A program made the position numbers and the translations under genes. The notes below the pieces were generated by a model. That model saw nothing but the letters and a program-made list of their open reading frames with translations. It had not been told where the DNA came from and made no database searches. Below are positions 32,280 through 42,116 of a stretch of 44,300 nt of DNA, in pieces (within the stretch, counting starts at the first letter, position 1; every line of letters begins with the position of its first letter). Source of the DNA: Phycisphaerales bacterium. Lineage in GTDB: Bacteria; Planctomycetota; Phycisphaerae; Phycisphaerales; UBA1924. Where the stretch lies: NCBI GenBank assembly GCA_019750095.1, contig JAIEOW010000109.1, positions 1 to 44,300 on the forward strand, written 5' to 3'.

Positions 32280-35273
32280 TCACTCCGGATCAGAATGCTG
32301 CGGCGGATCGCGACGAACGGGCACGCCCTGCTCGGGTGAGACGACCGCGGGCTGCTTGTTCTTCTCGGCTTCTTCCTCCAGCTTGCGCTGAGCTTCCCAC
32401 TTGGATGTGTCCAGGATGTCGATGCGCTCGGGCTTGGGCGGGGGGAACTCCGCGGGCACGCTCACCAGCGCCAGCGGCGCCTTGGTAAGCAGGCGCAAGT
32501 CAGCGAACGACGGATCGCGCATGATCTTTGGGGTGATGAACGCGTAGAGCGTGGTGCGACGCTTGGTCTCGGACTCGTCCTTGAAGAGTTGGCCGATAAG
32601 CGGGATGTCGCCCAGCAGCGGAACCTTGACCACGGTCTTGCCGACGTTCTCGAGGGTCAGGCCACCGATGACGATGGTGGTGTCGGTGGGGATGGTGACG
32701 GACTCGGATCGAATTTCGTTCTTCTGGCGTGGCGGGGGCAAGCTGCCGCTGGCCGAGCCGGTGAACGAGCTGAGTTCCAGCGTGTATTCGAGGCGGAGGT
32801 AGCCGCCGTCGGAGATCTGCGGCTTGACGGTCAGTCGGGGACCGGCGTCTTCGTAACCGCTGAAGCCCGAGACCTGCGCGTTGCCTTGCTGCTGGGTGGT
32901 GGTGCTGGTGGCCTGCTGCTCGATGGAGGAAATCTCGGCCTCGGTGTTGTCATCGACCAGAAGCTGGGGGCTGGCGACAATGCGCCCGTTGGTGTCGCGG
33001 GCGAGCGCGGTGATGATGAACGGGACGTCCTTGGATCGGATCAGGGCCGCGGTGATGCCCGGAAGCCCGGTCGCAACATTCTTCGGGTTGGTGAACCCGC
33101 CGGTGGTCGTCGGGGTGGTGCCGCCGGTGGTGGTGGTGAGCGAACCCAAACCGAAGTTCGTGTTGAAGGCGAACTGCCCGATGACCTGCTGCGCCTCGAT
33201 CGCGAGCCGGAAGTCGTCGCCCTCGTTCACGGCGATGATCTTGGCGTCGATGTACACCTGCGGGCGACGCAGGTCGATGCGATCAATCAGGCGGCGGAAC
33301 TGCGGCTGCAGCTTGGCCGGTGCCTTGACCACCACCTGATTGTTCGGCTCGTCGGCGAGCACGAACACGTCGGCGCCTTCGAGTGCGGCCACGCTGTTGT
33401 CGGGGGCGTTGCCCTGATTGGCCGCGGCTCGCGGCTCGTTCACGCCGCGGGGGGGCTGCGCGGTTCGACGGTTGCGCGTGCCAAGGTCGTTGCCCAGCAG
33501 TCCGCCGCGGTTGCCCGATGGCGCCGAGTTGGAAAGCAGGTTTTGCACAACTTCCGCGACCTCGTCGGCCTTGCCGTGGCGGAGCTTGTAGAACTCGTAC
33601 GTGACGATCTCGTCGGCGGAGATGCCCCGCATGGATTCAACGAGTGCGGCGACGCGGCGATGCTGGCTCTCGGTCCCGCGATAGAAGAATCCGCCGGCTT
33701 CGGGATAGATCGTAAAGCCTGCGCCGGAGGCGACGTTGGACTGGCTCGCCGCGGCCCCGAGAATCTGGCCGGGTTGCTGCGCCTGGTTCGCGCGGAGGCC
33801 AGAGCCCCCGCGGCCGCCGCCGGATTCGCTGGATTCAAAGCTGTTCACGCTTCCAAGCTGTTCGGCCTGGCCCGCGGACGCGACGGCTTCGGAAGTCTTC
33901 AGCCCGACGGGATACCAGCGGGTGATCATCGAGTTGGGCACGTCGACGACGGCGAGCATGTCGTTGAGCAGCTTGCGCTCGTCCTCGCGCCCGCGGAGCA
34001 GGACCGCGTTGGAGGCCGGATCGATGGTCAATCGCTCGCCGAGATTGGTGATCGAGCCCGTCGGGCCGGCGAGCGGAACGGGTTGGCCCGGTTGCTGGGG
34101 CTGACCGGCGAATCGCTGCGTCTGCTGGCCCAGAAGCTCCAGCACGCGATCACGTGCGCTCGCGGCGGAGATGTTCTGAAGCTCGAATCGGAAGAACCGC
34201 AGATCGGCCCGCTCGGAAACCAGCGTGAGCACGAACTCTTCCACCAGCATCAGCACACGCGGCGACTCGGTGATGATCATCAGCCCAAGTTCGTCCATGT
34301 AGATCGGCTGCACGCCCGCGGTCTGCCCGCCGCGGTTGGCGTTGATCAGGCCTTGTACCGCGGTCTGCAGCGAGCTGGGCTTGATGTTCGGCGTGCGGAT
34401 GATCCGCGTCGTCGAGAACTCGGCGGCCATGGGCTTGGAGCCGGTGATCTGATTCTTCGGCAGCACCATGTAGATGCCGGTGCGATCCTGGATGAGCGTG
34501 TACTCCTTCTGCTCAAGCAGCATGGTGATGAAGTACAGCACCTGATCGCGCTTCACGGTGACGGGAGAGTTCAGATAGATCTTCTGCCCGGCGAGCCCGC
34601 CGTCCATGAAGATGATCTGCAGATTCAGCGCATCGCGCACGTACGTGACCAGCAGCGTGAGATCGACGGGTTCGGTGAAGTTGAAGTTGAACGTGTCGCC
34701 CTGGATCGCGTTCGCGGGGTTGACATTGGGCACGTTCGCCGCCGCCGGCGCGGCGGGCAGCGGTTGCGGTGCGCCCACGGGCTGCGGCATGCCGGGCCGA
34801 ATCGGCTGGCCCGGCATCGCGCCGGGTGCGGGCTTTAGGCCGCCGATGGGCGCGGGTGCGGCCTCGGGGGGTTTGCCGGGTGTTGCCGCGGCGGGCTGTT
34901 TCTCCGGCTGCTTCTCGGCGGGCTTTGCCGCGGGTGCGGGTGCCGGTGCCGGTGCAACTGCAGGGGCCGCGGCTGGAGCGGCGGGCGGGTTGGGCTTGGT
35001 CGTATCGACGCCCGCCTTAGCCGCTTCTTCAGCGAGTCGCCGCAGAATCTCCTTCGGGTCGTTGGTCGGGGGCTCCGGCGGCTTCTCAGGTTTCTTGGCT
35101 TTGTCATCCGCATGAGCAGCGGATTCGGTCATCGCCAGCGGTGCGGCAAGCGCGGTGAGTGCCAGACCCACCGCGCCCGCTCGCGCGACCATGGCCCAGG
35201 GTGTCGCCACGCGGATTGTGCGTGCCAGTCGGCGATCGGCAATCGAATGATCCGGTCGGTTCATGCGGTCCAT
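32280..35273 (-). CDS. gspD: Type II secretion outer-membrane secretin GspD
   Basis: 997 residues, longer than typical (~650-700) because of low-complexity linkers. A signal-like hydrophobic stretch (AGAVGLALTALAAPLAM) precedes ~130 residues of Pro/Ala/Lys-rich linker. The N0 domain then begins near FNFNFTEPVDLTLLVTYVRD; later N domains are separated by Gly/Gln-rich segments (QAQQPGQILG). The secretin domain starts at YIDAKIIAVNEGDDFRLAIE and includes VASPQLLVDDNTEAEI, VKPQISDGGYLRLEY, TTIVIGGLTLENVGKTVVKV and LLGDIPLIGQLFKDESE, all characteristic. The multimer forms the outer-membrane gate. The pseudopilin at 3327 may use this or another machine. Confidence 0.94.
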   Translation of the reverse strand: MDRMNRPDHSIADRRLARTIRVATPWAMVARAGAVGLALTALAAPLAMTESAAHADDKAKKPEKPPEPPTNDPKEILRRLAEEAAKAGVDTTKPNPPAAPAAAPAVAPAPAPAPAAKPAEKQPEKQPAAATPGKPPEAAPAPIGGLKPAPGAMPGQPIRPGMPQPVGAPQPLPAAPAAANVPNVNPANAIQGDTFNFNFTEPVDLTLLVTYVRDALNLQIIFMDGGLAGQKIYLNSPVTVKRDQVLYFITMLLEQKEYTLIQDRTGIYMVLPKNQITGSKPMAAEFSTTRIIRTPNIKPSSLQTAVQGLINANRGGQTAGVQPIYMDELGLMIITESPRVLMLVEEFVLTLVSERADLRFFRFELQNISAASARDRVLELLGQQTQRFAGQPQQPGQPVPLAGPTGSITNLGERLTIDPASNAVLLRGREDERKLLNDMLAVVDVPNSMITRWYPVGLKTSEAVASAGQAEQLGSVNSFESSESGGGRGGSGLRANQAQQPGQILGAAASQSNVASGAGFTIYPEAGGFFYRGTESQHRRVAALVESMRGISADEIVTYEFYKLRHGKADEVAEVVQNLLSNSAPSGNRGGLLGNDLGTRNRRTAQPPRGVNEPRAAANQGNAPDNSVAALEGADVFVLADEPNNQVVVKAPAKLQPQFRRLIDRIDLRRPQVYIDAKIIAVNEGDDFRLAIEAQQVIGQFAFNTNFGLGSLTTTTGGTTPTTTGGFTNPKNVATGLPGITAALIRSKDVPFIITALARDTNGRIVASPQLLVDDNTEAEISSIEQQATSTTTQQQGNAQVSGFSGYEDAGPRLTVKPQISDGGYLRLEYTLELSSFTGSASGSLPPPRQKNEIRSESVTIPTDTTIVIGGLTLENVGKTVVKVPLLGDIPLIGQLFKDESETKRRTTLYAFITPKIMRDPSFADLRLLTKAPLALVSVPAEFPPPKPERIDILDTSKWEAQRKLEEEAEKNKQPAVVSPEQGVPVRRDPPQHSDPE

Positions 35274-35614
35274 CTCTCAGGCCGGGCGTGCGAAGCTTGG
35301 GTCTTCCGGGCATCCATGCCAGATACTCCGTTGCGTTCACCAGCCGGGCGCATTTGCGGGACTTTCAGACAACGCCAAGCGTACAGCGCCCGCGCATCCG
35401 ATGCGCGGCCTGACGACGCTTTCCACGTTCACCACCCCACCTTTTCCACCCCAACTCTTCCGCCAACGCTCGGCCGCGTTCCGGGCCGAAGTTCCGACGT
35501 CCGGGTCCGACCCGGCGTTTGGGATACCGCCGACTCCGCCGTCGGATGCACGTCGATTCGGAATCCATGCACGAGGCCGCGACATCCGGGGTGCCGGGGC
35601 TCCTAGCGTCCGCC
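35274..35614. other. Divergent intergenic region between gspD and the BtuF-like gene
   Basis: No gene is seen in these 341 bases. A perfect hairpin, CCGCGCAT-CCG-ATGCGCGG, lies at 35390-35408 and might separate the two divergent units. I found no riboswitch motif and no convincing promoter pair; the BtuF-like frame stays open to 35519 but without a good start. Confidence 0.5.
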
Positions 35615-36622
35615 ATGCGTGTTGTCTCACTCTTGCCCTCGGCGACGGAGATGCTGCTGGCGATCACCGGTCCAGATGCCCTCTCTCTGGATAACCGCGT
35701 TCGGTTTGTCGGGCGCAGCCATGAATGCGACTGGCCCGCACCGCCTGCAATGAAGCATGTGCCCGTCCTGACTTCAGCTCGGACAAAGTTCACCACATCG
35801 AGTGACATAGACCGTCAGGTGCGGGAGCAGCTCTCAACGGGAGAGTCGCTGTACACACTGAACGCGGACCTGCTGGCTGACTTGGAACCGGACCTAATCC
35901 TCACCCAGGACCTGTGTTCGGTCTGTTCGATCGATCTTTCGGCCGTGCAGCGGGCGGTGGAGCAATGTGCTTTGCGACAATACGATCCACCCGCCGTGTT
36001 GAGTTTCAACCCGCAGACGGTCGAAGGGGTGCTGGACGACATTCTGGCGCTTGGGCGAGCGATTGAGGAAGAGCCCGCGGCACTTGCTGCGGTTGTTCGG
36101 CTTCGTGAACGGATGGACCGCGCCGAGGCGTACGTCAGCCCGTTTGCGCAACGTGTGAATGTGGCGTTTTTGGAATGGACCGACCCCGTGTTTGTGGGAG
36201 GGCACTGGACGCCGCAGCTTATTGAGCGGGCTGGCGGGGAGCATCCGCTGAATCCCACGCGGGCGACCGAGCACTCTGGAGCGGCGGCGGGCCCAGTAGG
36301 CCAGACGCAGCGCGCCGCGGGAAAGTCGATTCAGGTGTCTCCAGCGGACATCGTCGCAAGTCGACCGGAAGTGGTGATCCTCTGCCCCTGCGGGTTGTCG
36401 CTCAAACAGGGGATTGCTGAAGCACGCGCGCTCGCTCAACAAGAATGGCTTCAGGAACTCCCAGCCGTGCGAAACGGTCGGATTGCGGTGGTGGACGGCA
36501 ATCAGATGTTCAATCGCCCCGGCCCGCGGCTTGTGGATGCTCTGGAGTTTCTGGTCGGGTTTCTGAATGACCGACCGGAACTGATTCCAGAGGGCTTTCC
36601 CTGGCAGCCGTTTGTGCGTTAA
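35615..36622 (+). CDS. BtuF-like periplasmic binding-protein homologue (COG0614), no signal peptide
   Basis: About 335 residues from ATG 35615, weak ribosome site. MRVVSLLPSATEMLLAITG, FVGRSHECDWP, PVLTSARTKF, LEPDLILTQDLCSVCSIDLS and RPEVVILCPCGLSLKQG are motifs of the family often named cobalamin-binding protein. These are widespread in bacteria, and the true ligand is mostly untested. There is no signal peptide at this start, as is usual for the group. Its presence in the same window as a B12 riboswitch is suggestive but it has no riboswitch of its own. It stands alone, 14-odd kb away from any transporter permease seen here (none is). Confidence 0.72.
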   Translation: MRVVSLLPSATEMLLAITGPDALSLDNRVRFVGRSHECDWPAPPAMKHVPVLTSARTKFTTSSDIDRQVREQLSTGESLYTLNADLLADLEPDLILTQDLCSVCSIDLSAVQRAVEQCALRQYDPPAVLSFNPQTVEGVLDDILALGRAIEEEPAALAAVVRLRERMDRAEAYVSPFAQRVNVAFLEWTDPVFVGGHWTPQLIERAGGEHPLNPTRATEHSGAAAGPVGQTQRAAGKSIQVSPADIVASRPEVVILCPCGLSLKQGIAEARALAQQEWLQELPAVRNGRIAVVDGNQMFNRPGPRLVDALEFLVGFLNDRPELIPEGFPWQPFVR

Positions 36623-36796
36623 GCGGCGAGCAAGAAAAAGGAATGGGCGGATGAATCAGGGGTGACTCTGAGGATTTGTGCCGTGCGCGCGTTTGGGGGG
36701 ACGGATTGAACGGAAGAAAGGAGATTTTCGGACCAAGGCCCCCAGAACAGGGCTTGAGTCGGTGCATGTGAACGTCGATCTCATCGATGGTGAGTG

Positions 36797-36819
36797 ACAC
36801 CCCCGAAATCGGTGGGTGT
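36797..36819 (+). terminator. Possible terminator after the BtuF-like gene
   Basis: ACACCC and GGGTGT enclose a smaller CCG/CGG stem with one bulge, followed by TTTCT. It is ~175 bases downstream of the BtuF-like stop and ~70 before the next ATG. The U-tract is weak. The rest of 36623-36886 shows no gene. Confidence 0.35.
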
Positions 36820-36886
36820 TTCTGAGTCGATTTGGATGGGCTGATGTATTTGGCCCATCGCTCGAGCCCCATTGGTGAGGTGCCAC

Positions 36887-39793
36887 ATGCGTTCAACGGC
36901 TTCACGAGTTCGGTCTTCTTCGGTGCGTCGGCTGAAGCTGGCGGCGGGAACGTCTGAGCCGAGCCATCAGGTGGAGCAGCTTGAGCAGCGGCAGTACTTC
37001 ATCGCCGACCCGGTGACGACGACGCATCCGATGTGGTTTGCGACCTATGGAGCGGCGACGGTCAACGGAACGATCGATGCGAACGAGTGGGCGAACACAA
37101 CGCCGATCGTCCGGGCGGCTCCGAATCGCGTGAATAGCGCGGCGACGATCCGGATGATGTACAACGAGAACGGCCTGTTTCTGAGTGCGGATGTGCGTGA
37201 TGAGTTCCTGTGGTCTGACGGGTCGGGCGGGGGCACGGGAACGCGATATGACTGGTATGACGATGACGCGCTGGCGTTGTTCTTTGATCCGAGCAACACG
37301 CGTCGGCGGTATCTGCCCACGATGGGTCGGATGCTCGCGTTCAACCTGGGTCAGCCCGCGGGCAAGGTTGAGGGTGCTGGGCGAGTGACGCGGTTCAACT
37401 ACATCAGCGGCAACAACGATCTGATGGGGTTCCATGTGAATCCGTTTGGCGCGTTGTCGCCGGGGATGCGTTGGCAGACGCGGCTGTGGGGAACGCTGAA
37501 CAACAACGCGGATATCGATCGCGGGTGGACGACGGAGGTGTTCCTGCCGTGGGCGAGCATCGGGATGACGGGGATGCCGAGCAACGGCTCGGGCATCACG
37601 ATGAACTTCACGGTGAAGTATGACGACGACGGAGGCGTGCGGAATCAGTCGACATTCGAGCACAGCACGAACCCGGCGGAGCGGTTTGGCCCGCGGACGA
37701 TCGACGACCAGATCGACGGAGTTCCGAGCAGCTTCAATGTGTCGCAGCCGGGGCTGGAGGGGCCGGTGAGCTATGCGCAGCTGGTGTTCGTGGACCCTCG
37801 CAACGCGGGGGATGTGCCGACGAGCGTGCGAAATCTGACGACGACAGCGACAACGGGCTTCGGCACGACGCTGGTGTTCAATGCGCCGACGGCCTCGCTG
37901 TCGGCGATGAGCATCGGCGGGGCGCGTCGCGGCGGTGTGGCGGGGTATGACGTGCGCTGGTCGGAATCGCCCATCGTGAGCGAGGACGACTGGTCCAACG
38001 CGACGAGCGTTCAGAATGCCTTCGTGGCGAAGATGCAGGGGCGTCTGGAGCGTTTGCGCATCGGCGGGCTGGAGCCGGGCGTGACGTACTACGTCGGTGT
38101 GCGGGGTGTGGATGCGGTGGGTCGCGTGGGCGCGCTGGTGACGACGACGCTGACCACACTGGACTATGCGCAGGATCCGTCGATGGGCTCTCGCGTGATT
38201 CCCGCTCCCGGGGGCGGCGGATTGCAGACCGAGAGCGGATCGCCGTTTGTGATTGTCGGGAGTCATGCGATCCAGAGCAACTTCTACGTGCGCAACCTGT
38301 TCAAGGGCGACGTGTGGAACGCGGCGAACGACACGTATGTGAACTTCTACCAGAACCCGGGCGGAGAGGGCGATCCGGATGGGTTCTTCCAGAGTCTGGC
38401 GAGCTATGGCGTGAACACGCTGCGCGTGCCGCTGGAGTGGCTGGCGATCGAGGAGGCGGGCCAGGGGCAGTTGCCACGCGGCACACAGTGGCTTGAGTAT
38501 CCCGCCGGCAACTTCAACCCCGACATGCGGGACTATCTGCACGCGATGATGGGGTATGCGGCGGAGTACGGGATCAAGCTGATCCTGCACCCGTTCAGCA
38601 CGTTCAACTATCGCACGTTCTTCAACACGACGGCGTATGCCGCGCAGAACGGTGGGCCGCTGACATCGATCGATGATTTCTTCCAGAATCCGACGGTGCT
38701 CACCATGGCGACAAACCGGGTGAGAACGATCATGGACTGGGTGAACGCCAGCCCGAACGCAGAGGCGGTGCTGGGGATCGAACTGGTGAACGAGTGGGAT
38801 GATTGGACGTGGACGCTGAACGTGCGCGGCGAGGGCGATCCGGCCCGAATCCAGGAGATGCGCGACCGCTCGAAGTTCATGACTCGGCTGGCGATGAGCG
38901 CCAAGGCGTATGACGCGAAGATCAACATTCTGTCCAGTTCGATCGGTTTGATCCCACGCGGGCCGACGGCCCGGGCGCTGTTCATCGCCGACGGATTCGA
39001 CATGCTTGCGCCGCACTATTACTCGGCGAGCACCGCGGAGCCGGTGAACAACCCGGACGCGAACAAGAGCATCCGCCCGGTGACGGACTATGCGGCCCTG
39101 GCGTCGTACTGGTCCACGCAGCGGCGCGACAATCGCCCGATCAACAACGGCGAGTGGGCGCTGGTGAAGTGGGCGTGGGATGGCGGCCGGACGTACTACA
39201 CGGGCGTGTCGCCGGTGAGCAATCCGAGCAAGCCGTGGACGGTGCAGAACGACACGGATCTCTTCCGCACCACGGCGTGGACGCAGGTGGCGATGGGTCT
39301 TGGCAGCGGCCTGCGGCTTGGCGGGCAGGAGATGCGCGACCTGGTGCCTGCGGGGCTTGACGAGGCGGTGCATGGCTATCTGCCGCTGCCCTTGCCGACG
39401 AGCATGCGCGAGATCCAGCGTTCGATCTCGACGTTTGCGACGGACAATCGGCTTGGGTTTGATTTCAATCAGCACGACGCCACGCCGCTGTCCGGGCGGA
39501 TTCGGTTCTCGGGGACCGACAAGCGGCTGATCGGCGTGGGTTCGGCGACGCGGACCCAGGGTATGGTGTACGCGATCCAGGATCTGAACCGCACGAGCGG
39601 TACGGTGAGCAACTCGACGATGACCATCGATGGTCTGACCGAGGGCATGGGGGTCGAGGTGGAGTTCTGGTCGACGGGGAACAACGCCGACCTTCTTGGG
39701 ACGAATGCGATCGCGACGGTGGTGGGTGGTCGGCTGAGCTTTGTGCTGCCGAACTTTGGGGTGGATGTGATGGTGCGGTGGCGGGGGACGTGA
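36887..39793 (+). CDS. Large exported GH5-like glycoside hydrolase with CBM9-like domain
   Basis: About 968 residues; ATG 36887 has GAGG upstream. VEQLEQRQYF (~30-39) is an LEPR-like motif typical of planctomycete exported proteins, in place of a classic signal peptide. Residues ~50-290 resemble a CBM9-like carbohydrate-binding domain (TVNGTIDANEWANTTPIV, YDDDALALFFDPSNTRR). Residues ~310-430 look like a fibronectin type III domain. Then a TIM-barrel domain of cellulase type: VNTLRVPLEWLAIEE, GIELVNEWDDWTW (acid/base Glu ~635) and INNGEWALVKW (possible nucleophile Glu ~754). The final ~130 residues are beta-rich. It probably cleaves beta-glycans outside the cell. The substrate cannot be predicted. 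Confidence 0.78.
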   Translation: MRSTASRVRSSSVRRLKLAAGTSEPSHQVEQLEQRQYFIADPVTTTHPMWFATYGAATVNGTIDANEWANTTPIVRAAPNRVNSAATIRMMYNENGLFLSADVRDEFLWSDGSGGGTGTRYDWYDDDALALFFDPSNTRRRYLPTMGRMLAFNLGQPAGKVEGAGRVTRFNYISGNNDLMGFHVNPFGALSPGMRWQTRLWGTLNNNADIDRGWTTEVFLPWASIGMTGMPSNGSGITMNFTVKYDDDGGVRNQSTFEHSTNPAERFGPRTIDDQIDGVPSSFNVSQPGLEGPVSYAQLVFVDPRNAGDVPTSVRNLTTTATTGFGTTLVFNAPTASLSAMSIGGARRGGVAGYDVRWSESPIVSEDDWSNATSVQNAFVAKMQGRLERLRIGGLEPGVTYYVGVRGVDAVGRVGALVTTTLTTLDYAQDPSMGSRVIPAPGGGGLQTESGSPFVIVGSHAIQSNFYVRNLFKGDVWNAANDTYVNFYQNPGGEGDPDGFFQSLASYGVNTLRVPLEWLAIEEAGQGQLPRGTQWLEYPAGNFNPDMRDYLHAMMGYAAEYGIKLILHPFSTFNYRTFFNTTAYAAQNGGPLTSIDDFFQNPTVLTMATNRVRTIMDWVNASPNAEAVLGIELVNEWDDWTWTLNVRGEGDPARIQEMRDRSKFMTRLAMSAKAYDAKINILSSSIGLIPRGPTARALFIADGFDMLAPHYYSASTAEPVNNPDANKSIRPVTDYAALASYWSTQRRDNRPINNGEWALVKWAWDGGRTYYTGVSPVSNPSKPWTVQNDTDLFRTTAWTQVAMGLGSGLRLGGQEMRDLVPAGLDEAVHGYLPLPLPTSMREIQRSISTFATDNRLGFDFNQHDATPLSGRIRFSGTDKRLIGVGSATRTQGMVYAIQDLNRTSGTVSNSTMTIDGLTEGMGVEVEFWSTGNNADLLGTNAIATVVGGRLSFVLPNFGVDVMVRWRGT

Positions 39794-39897
39794 GTGGGGG
39801 GGAAGTGATGGAGTGACGGAGTTTGTCAGTGACGAAGTGGGATACGGAGAGATGTACGCTGGGGATCAGCGTTCCACCTTGAGTGAACGAAATGAAC

Positions 39898-39932
39898 AAG
39901 GGCCGTCGTGCGGTGCACGACGGCCCTTTGTT
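39898..39932. terminator. Strong bidirectional intrinsic terminator
   Basis: AAGGGCCGTCGTGC (39898-39911) and GCACGACGGCCCTT (39915-39928) form a 14-bp stem with a GGT loop, followed on the + strand by TTTGTTT. On the minus strand the stem is preceded by AAACAAA, so termination would mostly favour + transcripts but is plausible for both. It separates the GH5-like gene from the fasciclin gene, which converge. Confidence 0.9.
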
Positions 39933-39956
39933 TATTGATAGAACTGGGTCAGGCGA

Positions 39957-41207
39957 TCACTCGCGGCTGGCGAGGGGCATCTGCATGACGGTGTCGAGGC
40001 CGCGGCGGAGAGCCCAGGCCTTGTCGGCCGCGCTCTTGGAGTGCTGAGCGCTGTTCATGGCGGTGCGGAGCTCGCTCTTGGTGGAGCAGCAGACGGTGTT
40101 CATGGCGAGGATGGAGGTCATGGCGACCTCGTAGACGGCGACGCAGGAGGTGTGGTCGCCGTGGTTGAACATGGGCGCGCCCTTGTTGATGGCGAGGGCG
40201 GCGATGTCACGCGGGGTGGTCATCTCGTCGGCGTTCGGCATGCGCATCGAGAGCTTGGGCATGGTGGCCGGGAGGATGACGGCGTCGATGACGTGGATCA
40301 CGCCGTTGGAGGCGTCGATGTCGGTCGAGACGATGTTGGAGCCGTTGACGGAGGCCTTGCCGTCCTTGACGGAGAACTTGACGTTCTCGCCGGCAAGCGT
40401 GGAGGCGGTGCCGGACTTGATGGCCTGATCGGAGTAGACGCGGCCCTCGATGACGTGGAGCTTGAGGATGGTGGCCAGAGCGTCCTTGTTCTCGGGCTTC
40501 AGGAGCTTCTCGAGCGTGCCCTTGGGGAGCTTGGCGAAGGCGTCATCGGTAGGAGCGAGGACGGTCAGGGCCTTGTCGCCGGAGAGGGCTGGAACGAGAC
40601 CAGCGGCGGTGGCGGCGGCGAGGAGGGTCTTGAAGGAGCCGGCCCTGGTGGCGACGGCGGGGATGTTGTCCTCGGTGGGCAGGACCACGGTGTCGATGAC
40701 GTGGATCACGCCGTTGGAGCCGAAGATGTCGGTCTTGATGACCTTGGCGCTGTCGACAGAGAGCTCGGAGCCGTTGAGCTTGAGGTCGAGGCGCTGGCCG
40801 TTGACGGTGGGAGCGAAGGTGGCCTTGACTGCGTCGGCGGCGGGGACGCGAGCGGGGACGACGTGATAGGTGAGGATGGCGGTGAGCTTGGCCTTGTTCT
40901 CCGGCTTCAGCAGCGACTCAACGGTGCCCTTGGGGAGCTTGGCAAAGGCCTCGTTGGTCGGGGCAAAGATCGTGAACGGGCCGGCACCGGAGAGCGTCTC
41001 GGCGAGACCAGCGGCCTGAACGGCGGCGACAAGGGTGGAGAAATCCTTGTTGCCAGCGGCGATCTGGACGAGGTTCTGCTGGGCGGCGGCGGGGGCTGGG
41101 GGGGTCGAGGTCTGCTGAGCGGTGGAGAGGGCGGGCGTCAGAGCGACACCGGCACCAGCGGTGAGGACGAGAGCGGACAGAACGAGAGCGCGGGACAGCT
41201 TGGGCAT
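39957..41207 (-). CDS. Secreted protein with two fasciclin (FAS1) domains
   Basis: About 416 residues. ATG 41207 lies eight bases after AAAGGA; an ATG two codons earlier is too close to it. A signal peptide ([20 protein letters not shown]) precedes two FAS1 domains: ~40-180 ([60 protein letters not shown]) and ~185-320 with the same motifs. The C-terminal ~95 residues with [22 protein letters not shown] are a separate helical domain with paired cysteines and no family known to me. FAS1 proteins bind to surfaces or other proteins outside the cell. It is divergent from an ECF sigma/anti-sigma pair. Confidence 0.88.
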   Translation of the reverse strand: MPKLSRALVLSALVLTAGAGVALTPALSTAQQTSTPPAPAAAQQNLVQIAAGNKDFSTLVAAVQAAGLAETLSGAGPFTIFAPTNEAFAKLPKGTVESLLKPENKAKLTAILTYHVVPARVPAADAVKATFAPTVNGQRLDLKLNGSELSVDSAKVIKTDIFGSNGVIHVIDTVVLPTEDNIPAVATRAGSFKTLLAAATAAGLVPALSGDKALTVLAPTDDAFAKLPKGTLEKLLKPENKDALATILKLHVIEGRVYSDQAIKSGTASTLAGENVKFSVKDGKASVNGSNIVSTDIDASNGVIHVIDAVILPATMPKLSMRMPNADEMTTPRDIAALAINKGAPMFNHGDHTSCVAVYEVAMTSILAMNTVCCSTKSELRTAMNSAQHSKSAADKAWALRRGLDTVMQMPLASRE

Positions 41208-41549
41208 GGACATGTTCCTTTCAAAGATGGGTTTCGAGGTTCGATCGGCGATCGGCGAGGAGCCGAGGCCGAGTTGCGGTTGGAGCATCAACCCTGTGCT
41301 GATGACGCCAACAATCGCAAACAAGCCCTACACAGAGCGTTTCGGGCATGGAATCGATCGCGATTCAGGGACGCAATGGAAAAGTCGTGCAGATCGGTCA
41401 TTGCGGGTGTGTTCGTATGGATTAGCTGCAGCGAGAGGGCGGGAAATTGGCGGGTCAACCCAGAAAGCGGGGAAAAGTGATGCATCGCGTGCACGTGATG
41501 GTCCGAAGGGTTGAAGTCGGCATGCTCGGGTGCCTAAGAACTTGGATCG
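41208..41549. other. Divergent intergenic region between fasciclin gene and sigma operon
   Basis: No gene is visible in these 342 bases. GAATCG-ATCG-CGATTC (41351-41366) is an exact inverted repeat that could be an operator, and GGTTG/CAACC (41278-41293) a smaller one. GATCGGC is tandemly repeated near 41242. The expected sigma-K-like promoter pair was looked for and not recognised with confidence. Confidence 0.4.
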
Positions 41550-42116
41550 ATGGAAGATGATGCGGCCATATTGCAGCGACTGGCGGCGGGTGATCCGTCG
41601 GCGGTGAGCGCGTCCCTGGATCGATTCGGGTCCCTGGTGTGGACGCTGGCGCTGCGCATGTCCCCGACGCGTGCGGACGCGGAGGATGGCGTGCAGGAAG
41701 TCTTTACTGAGGTGTGGCGCGTGGCCGGTCGGTTTGATCCCAACATCGCTTCGGCCCGCGCGTTTGTGGCGATGATCGCCCGACGGCGGCTGATCGATCG
41801 GGCGCGGAGCAACAAGCGTCATCAGCGGATCGGGGCGCTTGGAGACGATCAGGCCATCGAGATGGGCGGGGGCGGGCCCTCGAGCGGCGCGATTCAGGAT
41901 GAAGAAGCGACGCGGGCGCAGGCGGCGATCGAGCAGTTGCGGCCTGAGCAGCAGAAGGTGATTCGTCTGGCGATCGGCGAGAACTGGACGCACGAGCGCA
42001 TCGCGGAGCATCTTGGGATGCCGCTGGGCACGGTGAAGACGCATCTGCGTCGGGGGCTGTTGAAGGTGCGCGAGATCTTGACCGGGCGGAGCGAGCCGCA
42101 GGAGGCGGCGCCATGA
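41550..42116 (+). CDS. ECF sigma factor, SigK-like
   Basis: 188 residues from ATG 41550. Region 2 is GDPSAVSASLDRFGSLVWTLALR with DAEDGVQEVFTEVWRVAGRFD, the classic helix; SARAFVAMIARRRLIDRARS follows. Region 4 has EQQKVIRLAIGENWTHERIAEHLGMPLGTVKTHLRRG. Members of this group are held by an RskA-type anti-sigma factor, whose gene overlaps the end of this one (ATGA). A fasciclin gene is divergent, as in mycobacteria, where SigK controls the fasciclin-domain antigens MPT70/MPT83. Confidence 0.88.
   Translation: MEDDAAILQRLAAGDPSAVSASLDRFGSLVWTLALRMSPTRADAEDGVQEVFTEVWRVAGRFDPNIASARAFVAMIARRRLIDRARSNKRHQRIGALGDDQAIEMGGGGPSSGAIQDEEATRAQAAIEQLRPEQQKVIRLAIGENWTHERIAEHLGMPLGTVKTHLRRGLLKVREILTGRSEPQEAAP

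Noticed and set aside
35274-35614. A second cobalamin riboswitch before the BtuF-like gene
   Set aside because: None of the conserved blocks (GAAAAGGGAA, GCCACTG, B12 box) is present.
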